A stretch of 64,000 nucleotides of DNA, from the NCBI RefSeq assembly GCF_020524885.1, contig NZ_JAIVKJ010000002.1, positions 1-64,000 of the forward strand, written 5' to 3'. The notes under the pieces are model-generated. The model saw nothing but the letters and a program-made list of their open reading frames with translations. It was not told the origin of the DNA and made no database searches. This document shows positions 14,844 through 26,597 of this stretch, piece by piece. Numbering within the stretch: the first letter of the stretch is position 1; each line of letters starts with the position of its first letter. Made by a program: the position numbers and the translations under genes. The stretch is from Microbulbifer elongatus (GTDB lineage Bacteria > Pseudomonadota > Gammaproteobacteria > Pseudomonadales > Cellvibrionaceae).

Positions 14844-15833
14844 TCAGAGTTCGACAATCAGTTTTCCCTGGTTGCCACCGTTAAACAGCAGGTTAATGCC
14901 GTCAATCGCACTCGGCAGACCTTCGAGCACATGGGTACGGAAACGAATCTGGCCGCTCTGTACGTAGTTGGCGAGAGCCTCGCTCGCTTCCTGGGCCTTG
15001 TCCATATGATCGGGCAATACGAACCCCTCAATGCGCAGGCCTTTCAGGTTGATATCCATCCAATTCGGGCCGGGTACCGGTTGCTCGAAGTTATACTCCG
15101 CAATCATCCCACACACGACGATACGCCCGAAGCGGTTCATACGCGAGTATGCCAACTGTTGAATCGGGCCGCCGGTGTTTTCAAAAAACAGGTCAATTCC
15201 GTTCGGGCAGGCATCGTCCAGTTGCTCGGCGAGATCGTGGGTTTTGTAGTTGATCGCCTTGTCGAAGCCGAGCTCCTCTTCCAGCCAGCGACATTTTTCG
15301 TCACTACCCGCGGTGCCCACAACGCGAAGGCCTTCAGCTTTTGCGATCTGGCCTGCCAGTGAACCAACAGAGCCCGCGGCGCCGCTGATAACAATCGTCT
15401 CTCCCGCCTTCGGTTGGCCGATGCTGATCACGCCTACGTAGGCAGTCAAGCCGGTGACGTAGAACACGGACAACAGTGTTTCCGGGTCGATGGAAGCATC
15501 CACCACCTGCATTTCCTCGTTGCCAAGCACGTATTCCGCCCAGCCGGTAACGCCTATCACCTGCGCACCTACCGGATAGTTGGCGTTGCAGGAATCCACC
15601 ACCTCACCCACCCCGTAGGAGCGCATCACCTCACCGATCTGAACCGGCGGTAGATAGCTGTCTTCCCGGGGATTTAGCCAGGTACGCATGGCCGGGTCGA
15701 GGGACATATAGGTCTGCTTGACCAGGAACTGGCCGTCTTCCAACGCTGGAGTTTCCAGTTCGACTATTTCGAAGATATCCGGCGTGATCTCGCCGCTTGG
15801 GCGCTTGGCTAGTTGGATGGCTTTGTAGTTCAT
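14844..15833 (-). CDS. NADP-dependent oxidoreductase, MDR superfamily (CurA/leukotriene B4 12-hydroxydehydrogenase-like, 329 aa)
   Basis: A zinc-free medium-chain reductase that reduces the double bond of alpha,beta-unsaturated ketones or aldehydes. The GroES-like N-terminal half includes YMSLDPAMRTW, typical of this subfamily, and the Rossmann half has the nucleotide loop SGAAGSVGSLAGQIAK (about 155-170). No catalytic-zinc cysteine set is seen. The ATG at 15833 follows AAGAGAA, and the in-frame extension upstream has no family match. An AraC regulator gene lies upstream on the same strand with a two-site operator between, so that regulator very probably controls it. Confidence 0.92.
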   Translation of the reverse strand: MNYKAIQLAKRPSGEITPDIFEIVELETPALEDGQFLVKQTYMSLDPAMRTWLNPREDSYLPPVQIGEVMRSYGVGEVVDSCNANYPVGAQVIGVTGWAEYVLGNEEMQVVDASIDPETLLSVFYVTGLTAYVGVISIGQPKAGETIVISGAAGSVGSLAGQIAKAEGLRVVGTAGSDEKCRWLEEELGFDKAINYKTHDLAEQLDDACPNGIDLFFENTGGPIQQLAYSRMNRFGRIVVCGMIAEYNFEQPVPGPNWMDINLKGLRIEGFVLPDHMDKAQEASEALANYVQSGQIRFRTHVLEGLPSAIDGINLLFNGGNQGKLIVEL

Positions 15834-15965
15834 GGCGTTCTCTTTTTGTGCACTACCAGCTCTATGTACTGACTGGCAAAAGACTAGTTTGTGCCGCCTT
15901 AGCCACTCGAGTGACGCCGGCACGATTTAGAGGCCCGATATTGTGCTCGGAACCACTCAAGAGAA

Positions 15966-16004
15966 ACTTGTCAATTTACGCAAGATACTTGTCAATCTAT
16001 GCCA
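15966..16004. promoter_or_regulatory. Two direct half-sites, probable AraC-family operator
   Basis: An 18-bp motif starting ACTTGTCAAT occurs at 15966-15983 and again at 15987-16004, matching at 14 of 18 positions or better with a period of exactly 21 bp (two helical turns). Tandem half-sites with this spacing are what AraC-family activators bind. The pair lies 133 bp upstream of the oxidoreductase start and just beyond the end of the araC-type gene. Confidence 0.7.
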
Positions 16005-16052
16005 AAAGCATCGGTTCTTGCGGACTTGGGCGATTATGCGTTTTGCGGAACG

Positions 16053-17108
16053 TCAGCGCAGCCAGGAAGGACGACAACGCTCGCGTGTGACTGTTCTGGA
16101 GGCACGAGCGTTTCCATTCGCCTGACGCCATTGACGGGGGCTAACGCCAAACCAGCGCCGGAACGCTTTGGAGAATGTCGCAAGGTCGACGTAACCAAGC
16201 AGGCCCGCAAGCTGGGTCAGGCTGATGTCAGATTCTTTCAGATAGCGCGTGGCTTCGGCCTGGCGAGTTTCGTTCAGTATCGCCTGAAAACTGGTGCCCT
16301 CTTCCATCAGCATGCGCTGCAAGGAGCGGGTTCCGAGCATCATGTAGTCGGCGACATAGTTAAGGGAGATCTGCCCGTTCGGCAGCATAGTGCGCAGCAG
16401 CTGGCTGACGAATGCGGGCAACTCTTTGGGGGCAAGCTCATCGAGTTTGTCGATGTGCGCTTGCATCAGGGCATGCAGTGCGGGGTCCGCATCACTTAAC
16501 GGGGAGTCCAGCAACGCGGCATCGAAAGTCCACGCATTCCGGTCGCTGTTAAAGTTGGGAGCTGCATTGATTAGGCGCTGATAGCTACGCGCAGGAGCCC
16601 CGGCCGCGGTCTGGAGGTACAAGTCTGTGGGGTTCCAGTTGTTACCAAGCAACATTTTCAGCAGTTGGCGCCCCACCGCAGCCCCATGTTCGATTGCCTG
16701 CCGAGAGGGAATACCTTCGCGCAGTACTGGCATGTATTCGAGGATGGCGAGCTTGTTGTGCACTTCCATCTTCACTGCACCGCTACTTGAGTGCAGGTGA
16801 TAGTAGCGAGCGAGTTCAGTGAGTGACTCGCCTACAGTGTTGGCGTTCTTTACCAGATAAAGCAGCTGGCCAAAGACCGCCGTGCCTGCACGCAGCCCAA
16901 GCTCCAGCCCAAAAAGTGGTCTGCCAGATTCCTTTGCACAGTCATCCAACAGTAGCGCCATACGCTGGTAGGAGATCATACTCTCCGGAAGCGACAGGAT
17001 ATCAGCGGGAAGGCCGGCTTTCTCCAGCATCACTCGCGCGTCAAGACCCGCCTCGCGACAGGCTTCGTCAAACTTTACCAGTGATGAAGCCCTGGAGAAA
17101 TCTTCCAT
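16053..17108 (-). CDS. AraC-family transcriptional regulator (351 aa)
   Basis: The N-terminal 200 residues are the ligand-binding arabinose-binding-like domain of the OruR/ArgR-type subgroup. The C-terminal 100 residues carry the two helix-turn-helix motifs (SLNYVADYMMLGTRSLQRML and LTQLAGLLGYVDLATFSKAF, with the usual F-RRWFGVSP ending). Ligand class cannot be read. The ATG at 17108 is chosen because the family N-terminus (a short lead then SSLVKFDEACREAGLD) begins there; upstream codons have no family match and no strong ribosome binding site is visible. It probably activates the neighbouring oxidoreductase gene through the repeats at 15966-16004. Confidence 0.9.
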   Translation of the reverse strand: MEDFSRASSLVKFDEACREAGLDARVMLEKAGLPADILSLPESMISYQRMALLLDDCAKESGRPLFGLELGLRAGTAVFGQLLYLVKNANTVGESLTELARYYHLHSSSGAVKMEVHNKLAILEYMPVLREGIPSRQAIEHGAAVGRQLLKMLLGNNWNPTDLYLQTAAGAPARSYQRLINAAPNFNSDRNAWTFDAALLDSPLSDADPALHALMQAHIDKLDELAPKELPAFVSQLLRTMLPNGQISLNYVADYMMLGTRSLQRMLMEEGTSFQAILNETRQAEATRYLKESDISLTQLAGLLGYVDLATFSKAFRRWFGVSPRQWRQANGNARASRTVTRERCRPSWLR

Positions 17109-17173
17109 CGGAAAGACGATTACCTTCTTAAACCCAGACCTTAAACTTCGAGCCGGATGTTGCTCTATTGCTA

Positions 17174-19695
<2,522 letters not shown>

Positions 19696-20388
19696 ATGAA
19701 AGTCCCCATGACCCGCCACATCAAGCGCATTGTGAAAACAGGATTCCTGCTAGGCGCCGCCTTTGCCGTGTTCACCGCGCTGCTTGTTCTGTCTCTGCGC
19801 TGGATCAATCCGCCTTCGTCCATGGTGATCCAGCACTGGGAATGGCAAAGCGAGCGCAAGGCCCAGCATCGTTGGCGCTCCTTGGACCAGATCTCAACCA
19901 ACCTGCAGATTGCGGTTATCGCCTCAGAGGACCAGAAATTTCCCAGTCATATTGGCTTCGACTTTTCTGCACTTCAGAAAGCATTGAGCGAAAACCGCAA
20001 ACGCACCCGCGGCGCGAGCACCATCACCCAGCAGACGGCAAAAAATCTGTTCCTTTGGAACGGACGCAGTTATGTGCGTAAAGGATTGGAGGCCTGGTTT
20101 ACACTATTGATGGAAACCTTGTGGTCTAAGGAGCGAATTCTCGAGGTCTATCTGAACATCGCGGAATTTGGCGAGGGAATTTACGGTGCAGAAGCTGCGG
20201 CGCGCAGTCACTTCGGTAAATCAGCGCAGCATTTAAACCGCTGGCAGTCGGGGCTTCTGGCGGCAGTATTGCCCAGCCCCAAGCGCATGTCGGCAAAATA
20301 CCCCTCTGATTATGTTCAGGGGCGGGCATACACCATCAATCGGCAGGCTCAGCAGCTCGGCGGCGCAGGATATCTAAAGACCCTGTGA
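19696..20388 (+). CDS. mtgA: Monofunctional peptidoglycan glycosyltransferase (230 aa)
   Basis: A GT51 enzyme that polymerises lipid II into glycan strands at the inner membrane. One N-terminal membrane helix (about 14-34) anchors the catalytic domain in the periplasm. The signature motifs are present: catalytic Glu78 in ASEDQKF, RGASTITQQ (105-113), WSKERILEVYLN (143-154) and the second conserved Glu in FGEGIYGAEAAA. There is no transpeptidase domain, hence monofunctional. The ATG at 19696 has no clear ribosome binding site, and an ATG four codons later is also possible. Confidence 0.95.
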   Translation: MKVPMTRHIKRIVKTGFLLGAAFAVFTALLVLSLRWINPPSSMVIQHWEWQSERKAQHRWRSLDQISTNLQIAVIASEDQKFPSHIGFDFSALQKALSENRKRTRGASTITQQTAKNLFLWNGRSYVRKGLEAWFTLLMETLWSKERILEVYLNIAEFGEGIYGAEAAARSHFGKSAQHLNRWQSGLLAAVLPSPKRMSAKYPSDYVQGRAYTINRQAQQLGGAGYLKTL

Positions 20389-20412
20389 ACAAGCACACCC
20401 CTGTGCACACAT

Positions 20413-20421
20413 TTATCCACA
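20413..20421 (+). promoter_or_regulatory. Perfect DnaA box, with several CCACAG repeats nearby
   Basis: TTATCCACA is the consensus DnaA box. Within 90 bases downstream are CCCCACAG, CCTGTGAAT and TATCCCACAG. This is a DnaA-box-like cluster in a short intergenic region without any other origin feature (no dnaA, dnaN, gidA or AT-rich unwinding element), so it is not a replication origin; it may titrate DnaA or be chance. Confidence 0.4.
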
Positions 20422-20591
20422 GTCAGATTCCCCACAGTTTCCCGGGATAGGCCTGTGAATATCTACTGGATATCCCACAGGAGCCCAACAAAGTCGCCGG
20501 CGTCCGCACAGCGGTCAAAATTACGTCACAGTGAAGCGCATACAAGCTATTCATAGCATCCAGCGAATGGCCACGCTAACAGAGGGACTCC

Positions 20592-21224
20592 ATGCATCAG
20601 ACCAAGCTTGCCTTGTACACAGTTGTGAGCCTATTTAGCCTTGTAATTGCGCCAGTGACATCTGCCGATGGGCGAGAGTGCGGCGAGCCGAACCACTGCC
20701 TGGCACTCGAACTGCACAATCAGGTGCGCAGAGACCTGAATGCCGGGTATCTTCCCAATAGCCCGAAGCCGAACCCACCGGTGGCGATGCTGGTCCACGA
20801 CCAGGCACTTGCGCGCACCGCGTTAAACTGGTCAGTGACCCAATGCAAGGCGCGGCGCGGACATAACAAACAGCGGCGTGAACACTTTATTGCCAACGGC
20901 GGCAACCCGGCCCATCCATGGGTGGGCGAAAATCTATACTTCGCCAGCCAACCCCTAACCGATGCCGAGGCTCTCAAACGAGCTGTTAGCGCATGGGCTG
21001 CGGAAGCAAGGGACTATCGCTACCAGCCGTTCAAGGTGATGAAGACCGGTCATTACAGCCAGCTGATCTGGAATACCATTGATACGATCGAAAGCGGCAA
21101 GAAAGTATCGCGCGCCGTTGGCTGCGGGGTATATCGCTGTGAAAAAGGCCGCTATAAAACCATCGTTACCTGTAACTACGCACCGGGCGGCAATATTCAG
21201 GGCGTGGTTCCATACCGTATTTAA
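20592..21224 (+). CDS. Secreted CAP-domain (SCP/PR-1) protein (210 aa)
   Basis: A signal peptide (about 1-25, ending APVTSA-DG) is followed by a CAP domain. Typical elements are the HNQVRRDLNAG start, the first active-site-like His in the ARRGHNKQRREHF region, VGENLYF, AVSAWAAEARDY and the second conserved His in TGHYSQLIW, then the VGCGVYRC and CNYAPGGN cysteine-containing end. Six cysteines suggest disulfides. CAP proteins bind lipids or small ligands and some are proteases; the exact role here is open. AGAGGGA before the ATG supports the start. Confidence 0.92.
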   Translation: MHQTKLALYTVVSLFSLVIAPVTSADGRECGEPNHCLALELHNQVRRDLNAGYLPNSPKPNPPVAMLVHDQALARTALNWSVTQCKARRGHNKQRREHFIANGGNPAHPWVGENLYFASQPLTDAEALKRAVSAWAAEARDYRYQPFKVMKTGHYSQLIWNTIDTIESGKKVSRAVGCGVYRCEKGRYKTIVTCNYAPGGNIQGVVPYRI

Positions 21225-21240
21225 GTGGCTCCCCGCTTGA

Positions 21241-22308
21241 TCAGGCAGAGCCCTCTGCCTCATCCGTATTGAGTACAACTTTGCCGACCGATGTCCCGCT
21301 ACGCAGCAATTCGATCGCGCTGTGTGCCTCGTCGAACGCAAATTCCCGCCCTACGACCGGTGCAGGTAATTCCAGCGAAGCACATCCCTCCAGTAATTCC
21401 TCGAATAGCGCCTGCTCCTGCCAAAGCCAGATCAGGTTAAAGGCCAGCACAGACTTGTTGCTACTGATCATGTCCATCACGTCATAGCGGGGGCGTCGCA
21501 GATACAACCAGGCAGCCTTTAACCAGTTAGGCTTGTCGCCCGGTGTGAACTCGGCGGCGCCGAAGACGATCAGGCGGCCGGTGGGTGCAAGCTCGCCGAA
21601 GGACTGCCGCTGGATCTTGCCGCCGATACCATCGAGCACAATGTGTAGCGGTCGCCCGCTTAACTGCTCGCGCAATTGTTCGGCAAAATTCTGGCCGCGG
21701 ACGATCACCTCCGAGAATCCCTGCTCTGCAAGAAATGCGCGCTTGCTCTCGGAGCTGACTGTGCCGATCGGCGTTGCGCCCATTTGCGCAACCATACGCA
21801 TGGCCTGTATCCCGACGCCGCCGGCGGCACTCTGGATTAACACCACCTGACCCGGCTTGACCGCGCCGAGATGCGTCAATGCGTAGTAAGCGGTCAAACT
21901 CTGTGCGGGAAAGGCGGCGCCCTCGGCAAAGCTCCAGTGCGCGGGAATTTTTCGGCAATGCTGCGGTGGTACATCGACAACGGTGGCGTAACCACCGAAA
22001 CGGGTACAACCGTATACCCGATCACCCACCTGCAATTCCGTTTGTGCGCAGCCTCCCACCTCGCTAACCACACCGGCAAACTCCAGCCCGGGAATGAAAC
22101 TGCCACTCGGTGTTGCGGAGTAGAGGCCGGTCAGCGCGAAGATGTCGGCGAAGTTCAGGCCGACGGCTTTTACCGCAACCCGAATCCGGTCACTGGCCAG
22201 TGACTGTACAGGTTCATCCTGCAACTTCAGGTTGCTGATAGCGCCCGCTTTGTCGGTGCGCCATACCGTCCTTGTTCCTGTGGCGGTTACGGGTGCGGTT
22301 GCTGCCAT
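21241..22308 (-). CDS. Zinc-free MDR oxidoreductase, VAT1/quinone-oxidoreductase type (355 aa)
   Basis: A medium-chain NADPH oxidoreductase resembling synaptic vesicle protein VAT-1. N-terminal GroES-like half contains VGLNFADIFALTGLY; the Rossmann half has IQSAAGGVGIQAMRM; the long segment around AAWLYLRRPRYDVMDMISSNKSV is characteristic of the VAT1 group. It should reduce quinones or enones in the cytosol. An ATG at 22308 follows AGGA at good spacing and is preferred over TTG at 22314. It converges with the CAP gene (16 bases between stops) and is divergent from the FAN1-like gene. Confidence 0.9.
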   Translation of the reverse strand: MAATAPVTATGTRTVWRTDKAGAISNLKLQDEPVQSLASDRIRVAVKAVGLNFADIFALTGLYSATPSGSFIPGLEFAGVVSEVGGCAQTELQVGDRVYGCTRFGGYATVVDVPPQHCRKIPAHWSFAEGAAFPAQSLTAYYALTHLGAVKPGQVVLIQSAAGGVGIQAMRMVAQMGATPIGTVSSESKRAFLAEQGFSEVIVRGQNFAEQLREQLSGRPLHIVLDGIGGKIQRQSFGELAPTGRLIVFGAAEFTPGDKPNWLKAAWLYLRRPRYDVMDMISSNKSVLAFNLIWLWQEQALFEELLEGCASLELPAPVVGREFAFDEAHSAIELLRSGTSVGKVVLNTDEAEGSA

Positions 22309-22486
22309 GCTCAATCCTGTCTTTTCAAGTCTGCCGGCAGACTAACGGGCAACGACCATTTTCGCCAGCAGACTGCATATGGCCCATCGGTCGCTCCCAG
22401 GTTTGTTCCACTACCTCGCATGCTGTATAACCATACAGCACTGCGAAACCTCCGCTTCTTGTCCTCTACAGTACCCTGCTTCTGCT

Positions 22487-24148
22487 ATGGCCGAACCTGT
22501 CGAACTGGCGCCCGATTATTACCTCAACAATTTCCGCTCACTGGTGGATTTTGTGGTGTCGCGCTATGCCGAGTTGCTGCCGGCGGGAGAGCAGCGGTTT
22601 TACCAGCAGTTTCTACAATTGCAGCCCGATGGCCAGCGACTCTACGTGCGCCTGCTGTCCCGCAAGGGTGTGTGCTCATCCGTCGGCGCCCTGTTCCGGC
22701 AGAACAAGCTCGCCTACACCGAGATCGGCGACCTGTCAGCAGCCGCTGAAGAGCTGTCAGAGAGCGGGCTCTTGCTGCGCAACCCGACTCTGCCACTGCA
22801 GGAAATCCTGCCCCTGTTCACCAAAAGTGAACTCTTCAACTGCTCTGTCGAAGCACTGCCAAAAAATCTGAAACGTCCGGCCCTGGAACTGGCGCTACTG
22901 GAGCAGGATTGTACGGAGATTCAACAGGCGCTGACCGCCGAGCCGCTACTGGCGGTGCAGGCTGCGGAACACTTTGACACCTTCAAGCTGTTGTTTTTCG
23001 GCAACCTGAACCAGGACCTGACCGACTATGTGCTGCGCGACCTGGGTCTCTTCCGCTACGAGCGCTACCCGCTGGAGCGGGAACAGCTGCCGTTTCAGAC
23101 ACGCACACAGATCGAGCAGTACTTGCGCTACTACCAATGTCTGCGGGAATCCGAGTCCGCACTGGCGGCCGATACCGATGCCATCAACACACTGGCCGCA
23201 CAACTGCCGGTGGGCATCGATGGCGACAGTACCCTGGAGCGGCGGCTGGATCGCTTGCGCCTGACCCTGGCGCGGCAACTGGAGCGGCTCGATGCCCTGA
23301 GCGATGCCGAATACCTGTATCGCCAGTGCACCCGCCCGCCGGCGCGCGAGCGGCGAGCGCGTATCGCCGTCAACCTCGGTGATACCGAGACCGGCCTGGC
23401 ACTGTGCTCGGAGATTCTCGCCAATCCGCACAGTGAGGCGGAAAGAGAATTTGCCGAGAGCTTTGGGTATCGCAGCGCGAAAAAAACCGGTTTCACTGCG
23501 GATTGGCCGGCGCCAACCCGACACCGGCCGCCCACCGAAACGGTCGCGCTGCCCCCCGCTCAGGAGCGGGTGGAATTACTCGCAGCCAGCCACCTTGCGC
23601 CAGCCTCGTCCGGTAACCAGTGTTATTACGTGGAGAACACTCTGTTTAACGGGGTGCTGGGCCTGGCTGTATGGGACATCGTGTTTGCACCGATCCCGGG
23701 TGCCTTCTTCAATCCCTTTCAGATCGCACCGAGCGATTTCCGCACTGCCGATTTTTATCCACAGCGGCGCACAGCGTTCGAGCGACGGATGGCGGAATTT
23801 GAGCGAGGAAAGCTGAGCGAGTGGGTGTGGCGACACTTTCACGATAAACGTGGTATCGCCAATCCACTGGTCGTCTGGGAAGCCCTGTCTGAGCCGCTAC
23901 TGAACCTGGTGCTGGAACGCGTCCCCGCCGATCACTGGCGGGCACTATTCCGGCGCCAGCTGCGAGATATCGCCAGTCATCGCAGCGGTTTGCCGGACCT
24001 GATCCTGTTCCCGGAGCACAGCGGCTACGAACTGGTAGAAGTGAAAGGCCCCGGCGATCGCCTGCAGCAGAATCAGCAGCGCTGGCTCGCTTATTTCGCA
24101 CAACACGAAATCCCCCATCGCGTGTTGCACGTGGAGTTTCAGCCTTGA
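22487..24148 (+). CDS. FAN1-like structure-specific nuclease with VRR-NUC domain (553 aa)
   Basis: The C-terminal 55 residues are a VRR-NUC domain with the PD-(D/E)xK core: LPDLILF at about 501 and the Glu-x-Lys in ELVEVKGPGDR at about 514-524. Upstream are the helical SAP-like and TPR-like regions of the FAN1 family, beginning with LAPDYYLNNFRSLVDFV. FAN1 enzymes cut 5' flaps and help unhook interstrand crosslinks. The ATG at 22487 fits the family N-terminus; a frame from 22379 adds 36 residues with no match. It overlaps the next gene, a helicase, by four bases, so nuclease and helicase are made together. Confidence 0.92.
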   Translation: MAEPVELAPDYYLNNFRSLVDFVVSRYAELLPAGEQRFYQQFLQLQPDGQRLYVRLLSRKGVCSSVGALFRQNKLAYTEIGDLSAAAEELSESGLLLRNPTLPLQEILPLFTKSELFNCSVEALPKNLKRPALELALLEQDCTEIQQALTAEPLLAVQAAEHFDTFKLLFFGNLNQDLTDYVLRDLGLFRYERYPLEREQLPFQTRTQIEQYLRYYQCLRESESALAADTDAINTLAAQLPVGIDGDSTLERRLDRLRLTLARQLERLDALSDAEYLYRQCTRPPARERRARIAVNLGDTETGLALCSEILANPHSEAEREFAESFGYRSAKKTGFTADWPAPTRHRPPTETVALPPAQERVELLAASHLAPASSGNQCYYVENTLFNGVLGLAVWDIVFAPIPGAFFNPFQIAPSDFRTADFYPQRRTAFERRMAEFERGKLSEWVWRHFHDKRGIANPLVVWEALSEPLLNLVLERVPADHWRALFRRQLRDIASHRSGLPDLILFPEHSGYELVEVKGPGDRLQQNQQRWLAYFAQHEIPHRVLHVEFQP

Positions 24149-26589
24149 ACATACAAGTGGCAGCCGATGCGGTTCTACAGCTCTCGGTAGGCGAGCTGGT
24201 GGACTTCGCCTGTCGCACGGGTGATCTGGTAGCAGATACCAACGCTGGGCCATCCGCACTGGAAGGCATCCGCGCACACCAGAAACTGCAGAAAAAAAGC
24301 CCCCCTGGCAGCGAGATTGAGTATCGACTCCAGCTAGAGCTCGAACAGGATGGGCAGGCCGTTGCCCTCAGCGGTCGCGTGGATATCCTGCACCCTCAGG
24401 CCGACCTCCACCGCCCGGTGCAGCTGGATGAAATCAAGACCACTTATGTGCCCCCACAAGCACTGCCAGACTCAACGCGCGCGCTGCACTGGGCACAGCT
24501 AAAAATTTATGGCTTCTGCTATGGCCTGCAAAATAACTATAAATGCGACGATACCCTCGCGCTGCAGATGCTGTGGCATAACCTCAAGGAAAACAAAACC
24601 TACCCGGAATTACAGGAATTCCACTGGCGCGAACTGGAAACTTTCGCGCGCGGAGCTCTTGCGCAATATGTGGCGTGGCATCAGCGCTGGCAGGCGCATC
24701 AGCGGGCGGTGCGTGCATCGGCACAGGCGCTGGAGTTTCCGTTCAGTCATTATCGCAGCGGACAGCGGGAGTTGGCGGTGGCGGCCTACCGCTGCCTGCG
24801 CGATGGCGGTGAACTGGTAGTCGAGGCGCCTACCGGAATCGGCAAAACCGTCAGCACCCTGTTCCCGGCGGTGAAGGCGCTGGGGGAAACCGAGCTCGAA
24901 CAGCTGGTCTATCTCACCGCAAAAAACTCCGGTCGGCAGGTGGTACGCGAAACTGCCAGGCGCCTGCATGACCAGGGATTGAAATTATCGGTGCTGGAAC
25001 TGCAGGCGCGTGACAAAACCTGTGCCTGTAGCCTGGGACTTTGCAGCCGCGATGACGAAGGCATCTGCCCGCGCACCCGCGGCTTTTTTGATCGCCTGCC
25101 CGAGGCCCGCCAGAACCTGTTCGCACAAGCACAACTGACTTCCGAGGTTGTCGCGCAGGAAGCGGATCGCCTGCAGTTGTGCCCGTTTGCGCTGTCACTG
25201 CAGATGCTGCCCTGGGCGGACCTTGTGGTATGTGACTTCAATTACGTGTTCGATCCACTGGTGCAAATGCAAAGCCTGGTGGATACACGCCGACAGCGTG
25301 CACTTCTGATCGACGAGGCACACAACCTGGGCGACCGCGCGCGTGGTATGTTCAGCGCCAAACTCAGTCGCAGCGACAGTCGCCGTGCGGCAGCCGAATG
25401 CAAAGACTCCCACCCGGGCTTGCGGCGAGCAATCCAGTCACTGGTGCGGGCACTGGATAAATGGGCCAATGTGCAGCGAGACACGCGAACGGAAGGCGAT
25501 CGTCCCGCCGGCCCTATTTCTACAGGGGCCGAGCTTTGGATAAACCGCCCCGGGGATACGCCCCCCCTGGCGGTTGGCACTGCGGTCCAGAAAGTACTGA
25601 CCGCCGCCAACCAGTTATGGGAAGCCTCACAGTCACCACCGGAGGCGATCGGCGACTGGCTAAAAAACCTGTTCCGCTACCAGACCATCGAACAGCTGGC
25701 AGGCGAACACCATCGCTGCATTACCCGAGCACAGCGCTCCGGCAACCCGGACAGCCGTTGGCAGGAGCAGGAACTGGAGCTGTTGTGTCTGAATGCAGCG
25801 GTTTACTTGCAGCAGGCCTATGGCCTTTTCCACAGCGTGATCGCCTTTTCCGCCACCCTGCGCCCACCACACTATGTGTACCGGCAATTGGGGTGGCAGC
25901 CGGAATCCCCTTACCTGCAACTATCATCGCCATTTCGCAGTGATCAGCTGGGGCTGTTCCTGTGTTCTTATATAGATACCCGCTACCGCGCACGCCAGGC
26001 AGCCACGGGCGCCCTGGTAGAGTTGATTGCCCGCACCATTCACAGCCGACCGGGCAATTATCTGGTATTTTTTCCTTCCTACCGCTTTTTACAGCAGGTG
26101 GCAGTGCACTTTGCCGAGCACTTTCCGGATATTGCGCTGGTACAACAGGAAGCCGGCAGTTCGGATCAGCAGCGCAGTCAATTCCTGGAACGGTTCAGGG
26201 AGGGCCAGCGCACCCTCGGCTTTGCGATCATGGGCGGCATCTTTGGTGAAGGTATCGATTACGTGGGCGAACAACTGGTGGGCACCATTGTGGTGGGTAC
26301 CGGCCTGCCGCAGGTGAATGAGGAGCAGGAACTGCTGCGCAGCGATTGTGAAGCGCGCGGTGAGAACGGCTTTGATATCGCCTACCGCTACCCGGGCCTC
26401 ACCCGCGTGCTGCAGACTGCCGGAAGGGTCATCCGCAGCGAAACCGACCGTGGCGTCGTGATTCTGGCCGACTATCGCTTTACCGAACCGTTTTATCGAA
26501 GCCTTTATCCGCAACACTGGGAACCGCGGATCTGCAGCAATGGCAACATACTCAGTGCCGAGTTAGATCAGTTTTGGGAAACCCCTTAG
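24145..26589 (+). CDS. XPD/DinG-family helicase with N-terminal Cas4-like nuclease domain (814 aa)
   Basis: Residues about 75-130 look like a PD-(D/E)xK nuclease (RVDILHPQAD, then QLDEIKTTY and the H-x-x-Q of HWAQLKIYGFCYG). The helicase follows: Walker A EAPTGIGKT at about 225, an Fe-S cluster cysteine set near 292-307 (CACSLGLCSRDDEGIC) plus LCPF near 345, a DEAH box LLIDEAHNL near 388, and C-terminal motifs IIAMGG-like and TAGRVIRSETDRG. It is a 5'-3' superfamily 2 DNA helicase for repair. It starts with TTG overlapping the stop of the FAN1-like gene. The pair implies coupled unwinding and cutting of damaged DNA. Confidence 0.92.
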   Translation: MNIQVAADAVLQLSVGELVDFACRTGDLVADTNAGPSALEGIRAHQKLQKKSPPGSEIEYRLQLELEQDGQAVALSGRVDILHPQADLHRPVQLDEIKTTYVPPQALPDSTRALHWAQLKIYGFCYGLQNNYKCDDTLALQMLWHNLKENKTYPELQEFHWRELETFARGALAQYVAWHQRWQAHQRAVRASAQALEFPFSHYRSGQRELAVAAYRCLRDGGELVVEAPTGIGKTVSTLFPAVKALGETELEQLVYLTAKNSGRQVVRETARRLHDQGLKLSVLELQARDKTCACSLGLCSRDDEGICPRTRGFFDRLPEARQNLFAQAQLTSEVVAQEADRLQLCPFALSLQMLPWADLVVCDFNYVFDPLVQMQSLVDTRRQRALLIDEAHNLGDRARGMFSAKLSRSDSRRAAAECKDSHPGLRRAIQSLVRALDKWANVQRDTRTEGDRPAGPISTGAELWINRPGDTPPLAVGTAVQKVLTAANQLWEASQSPPEAIGDWLKNLFRYQTIEQLAGEHHRCITRAQRSGNPDSRWQEQELELLCLNAAVYLQQAYGLFHSVIAFSATLRPPHYVYRQLGWQPESPYLQLSSPFRSDQLGLFLCSYIDTRYRARQAATGALVELIARTIHSRPGNYLVFFPSYRFLQQVAVHFAEHFPDIALVQQEAGSSDQQRSQFLERFREGQRTLGFAIMGGIFGEGIDYVGEQLVGTIVVGTGLPQVNEEQELLRSDCEARGENGFDIAYRYPGLTRVLQTAGRVIRSETDRGVVILADYRFTEPFYRSLYPQHWEPRICSNGNILSAELDQFWETP

Positions 26590-26597
26590 CAAAGGCC

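Noticed and set aside
20389-20591. Chromosome or plasmid replication origin
   Set aside because: Only one consensus DnaA box and no initiator gene, iterons or AT-rich unwinding region nearby.
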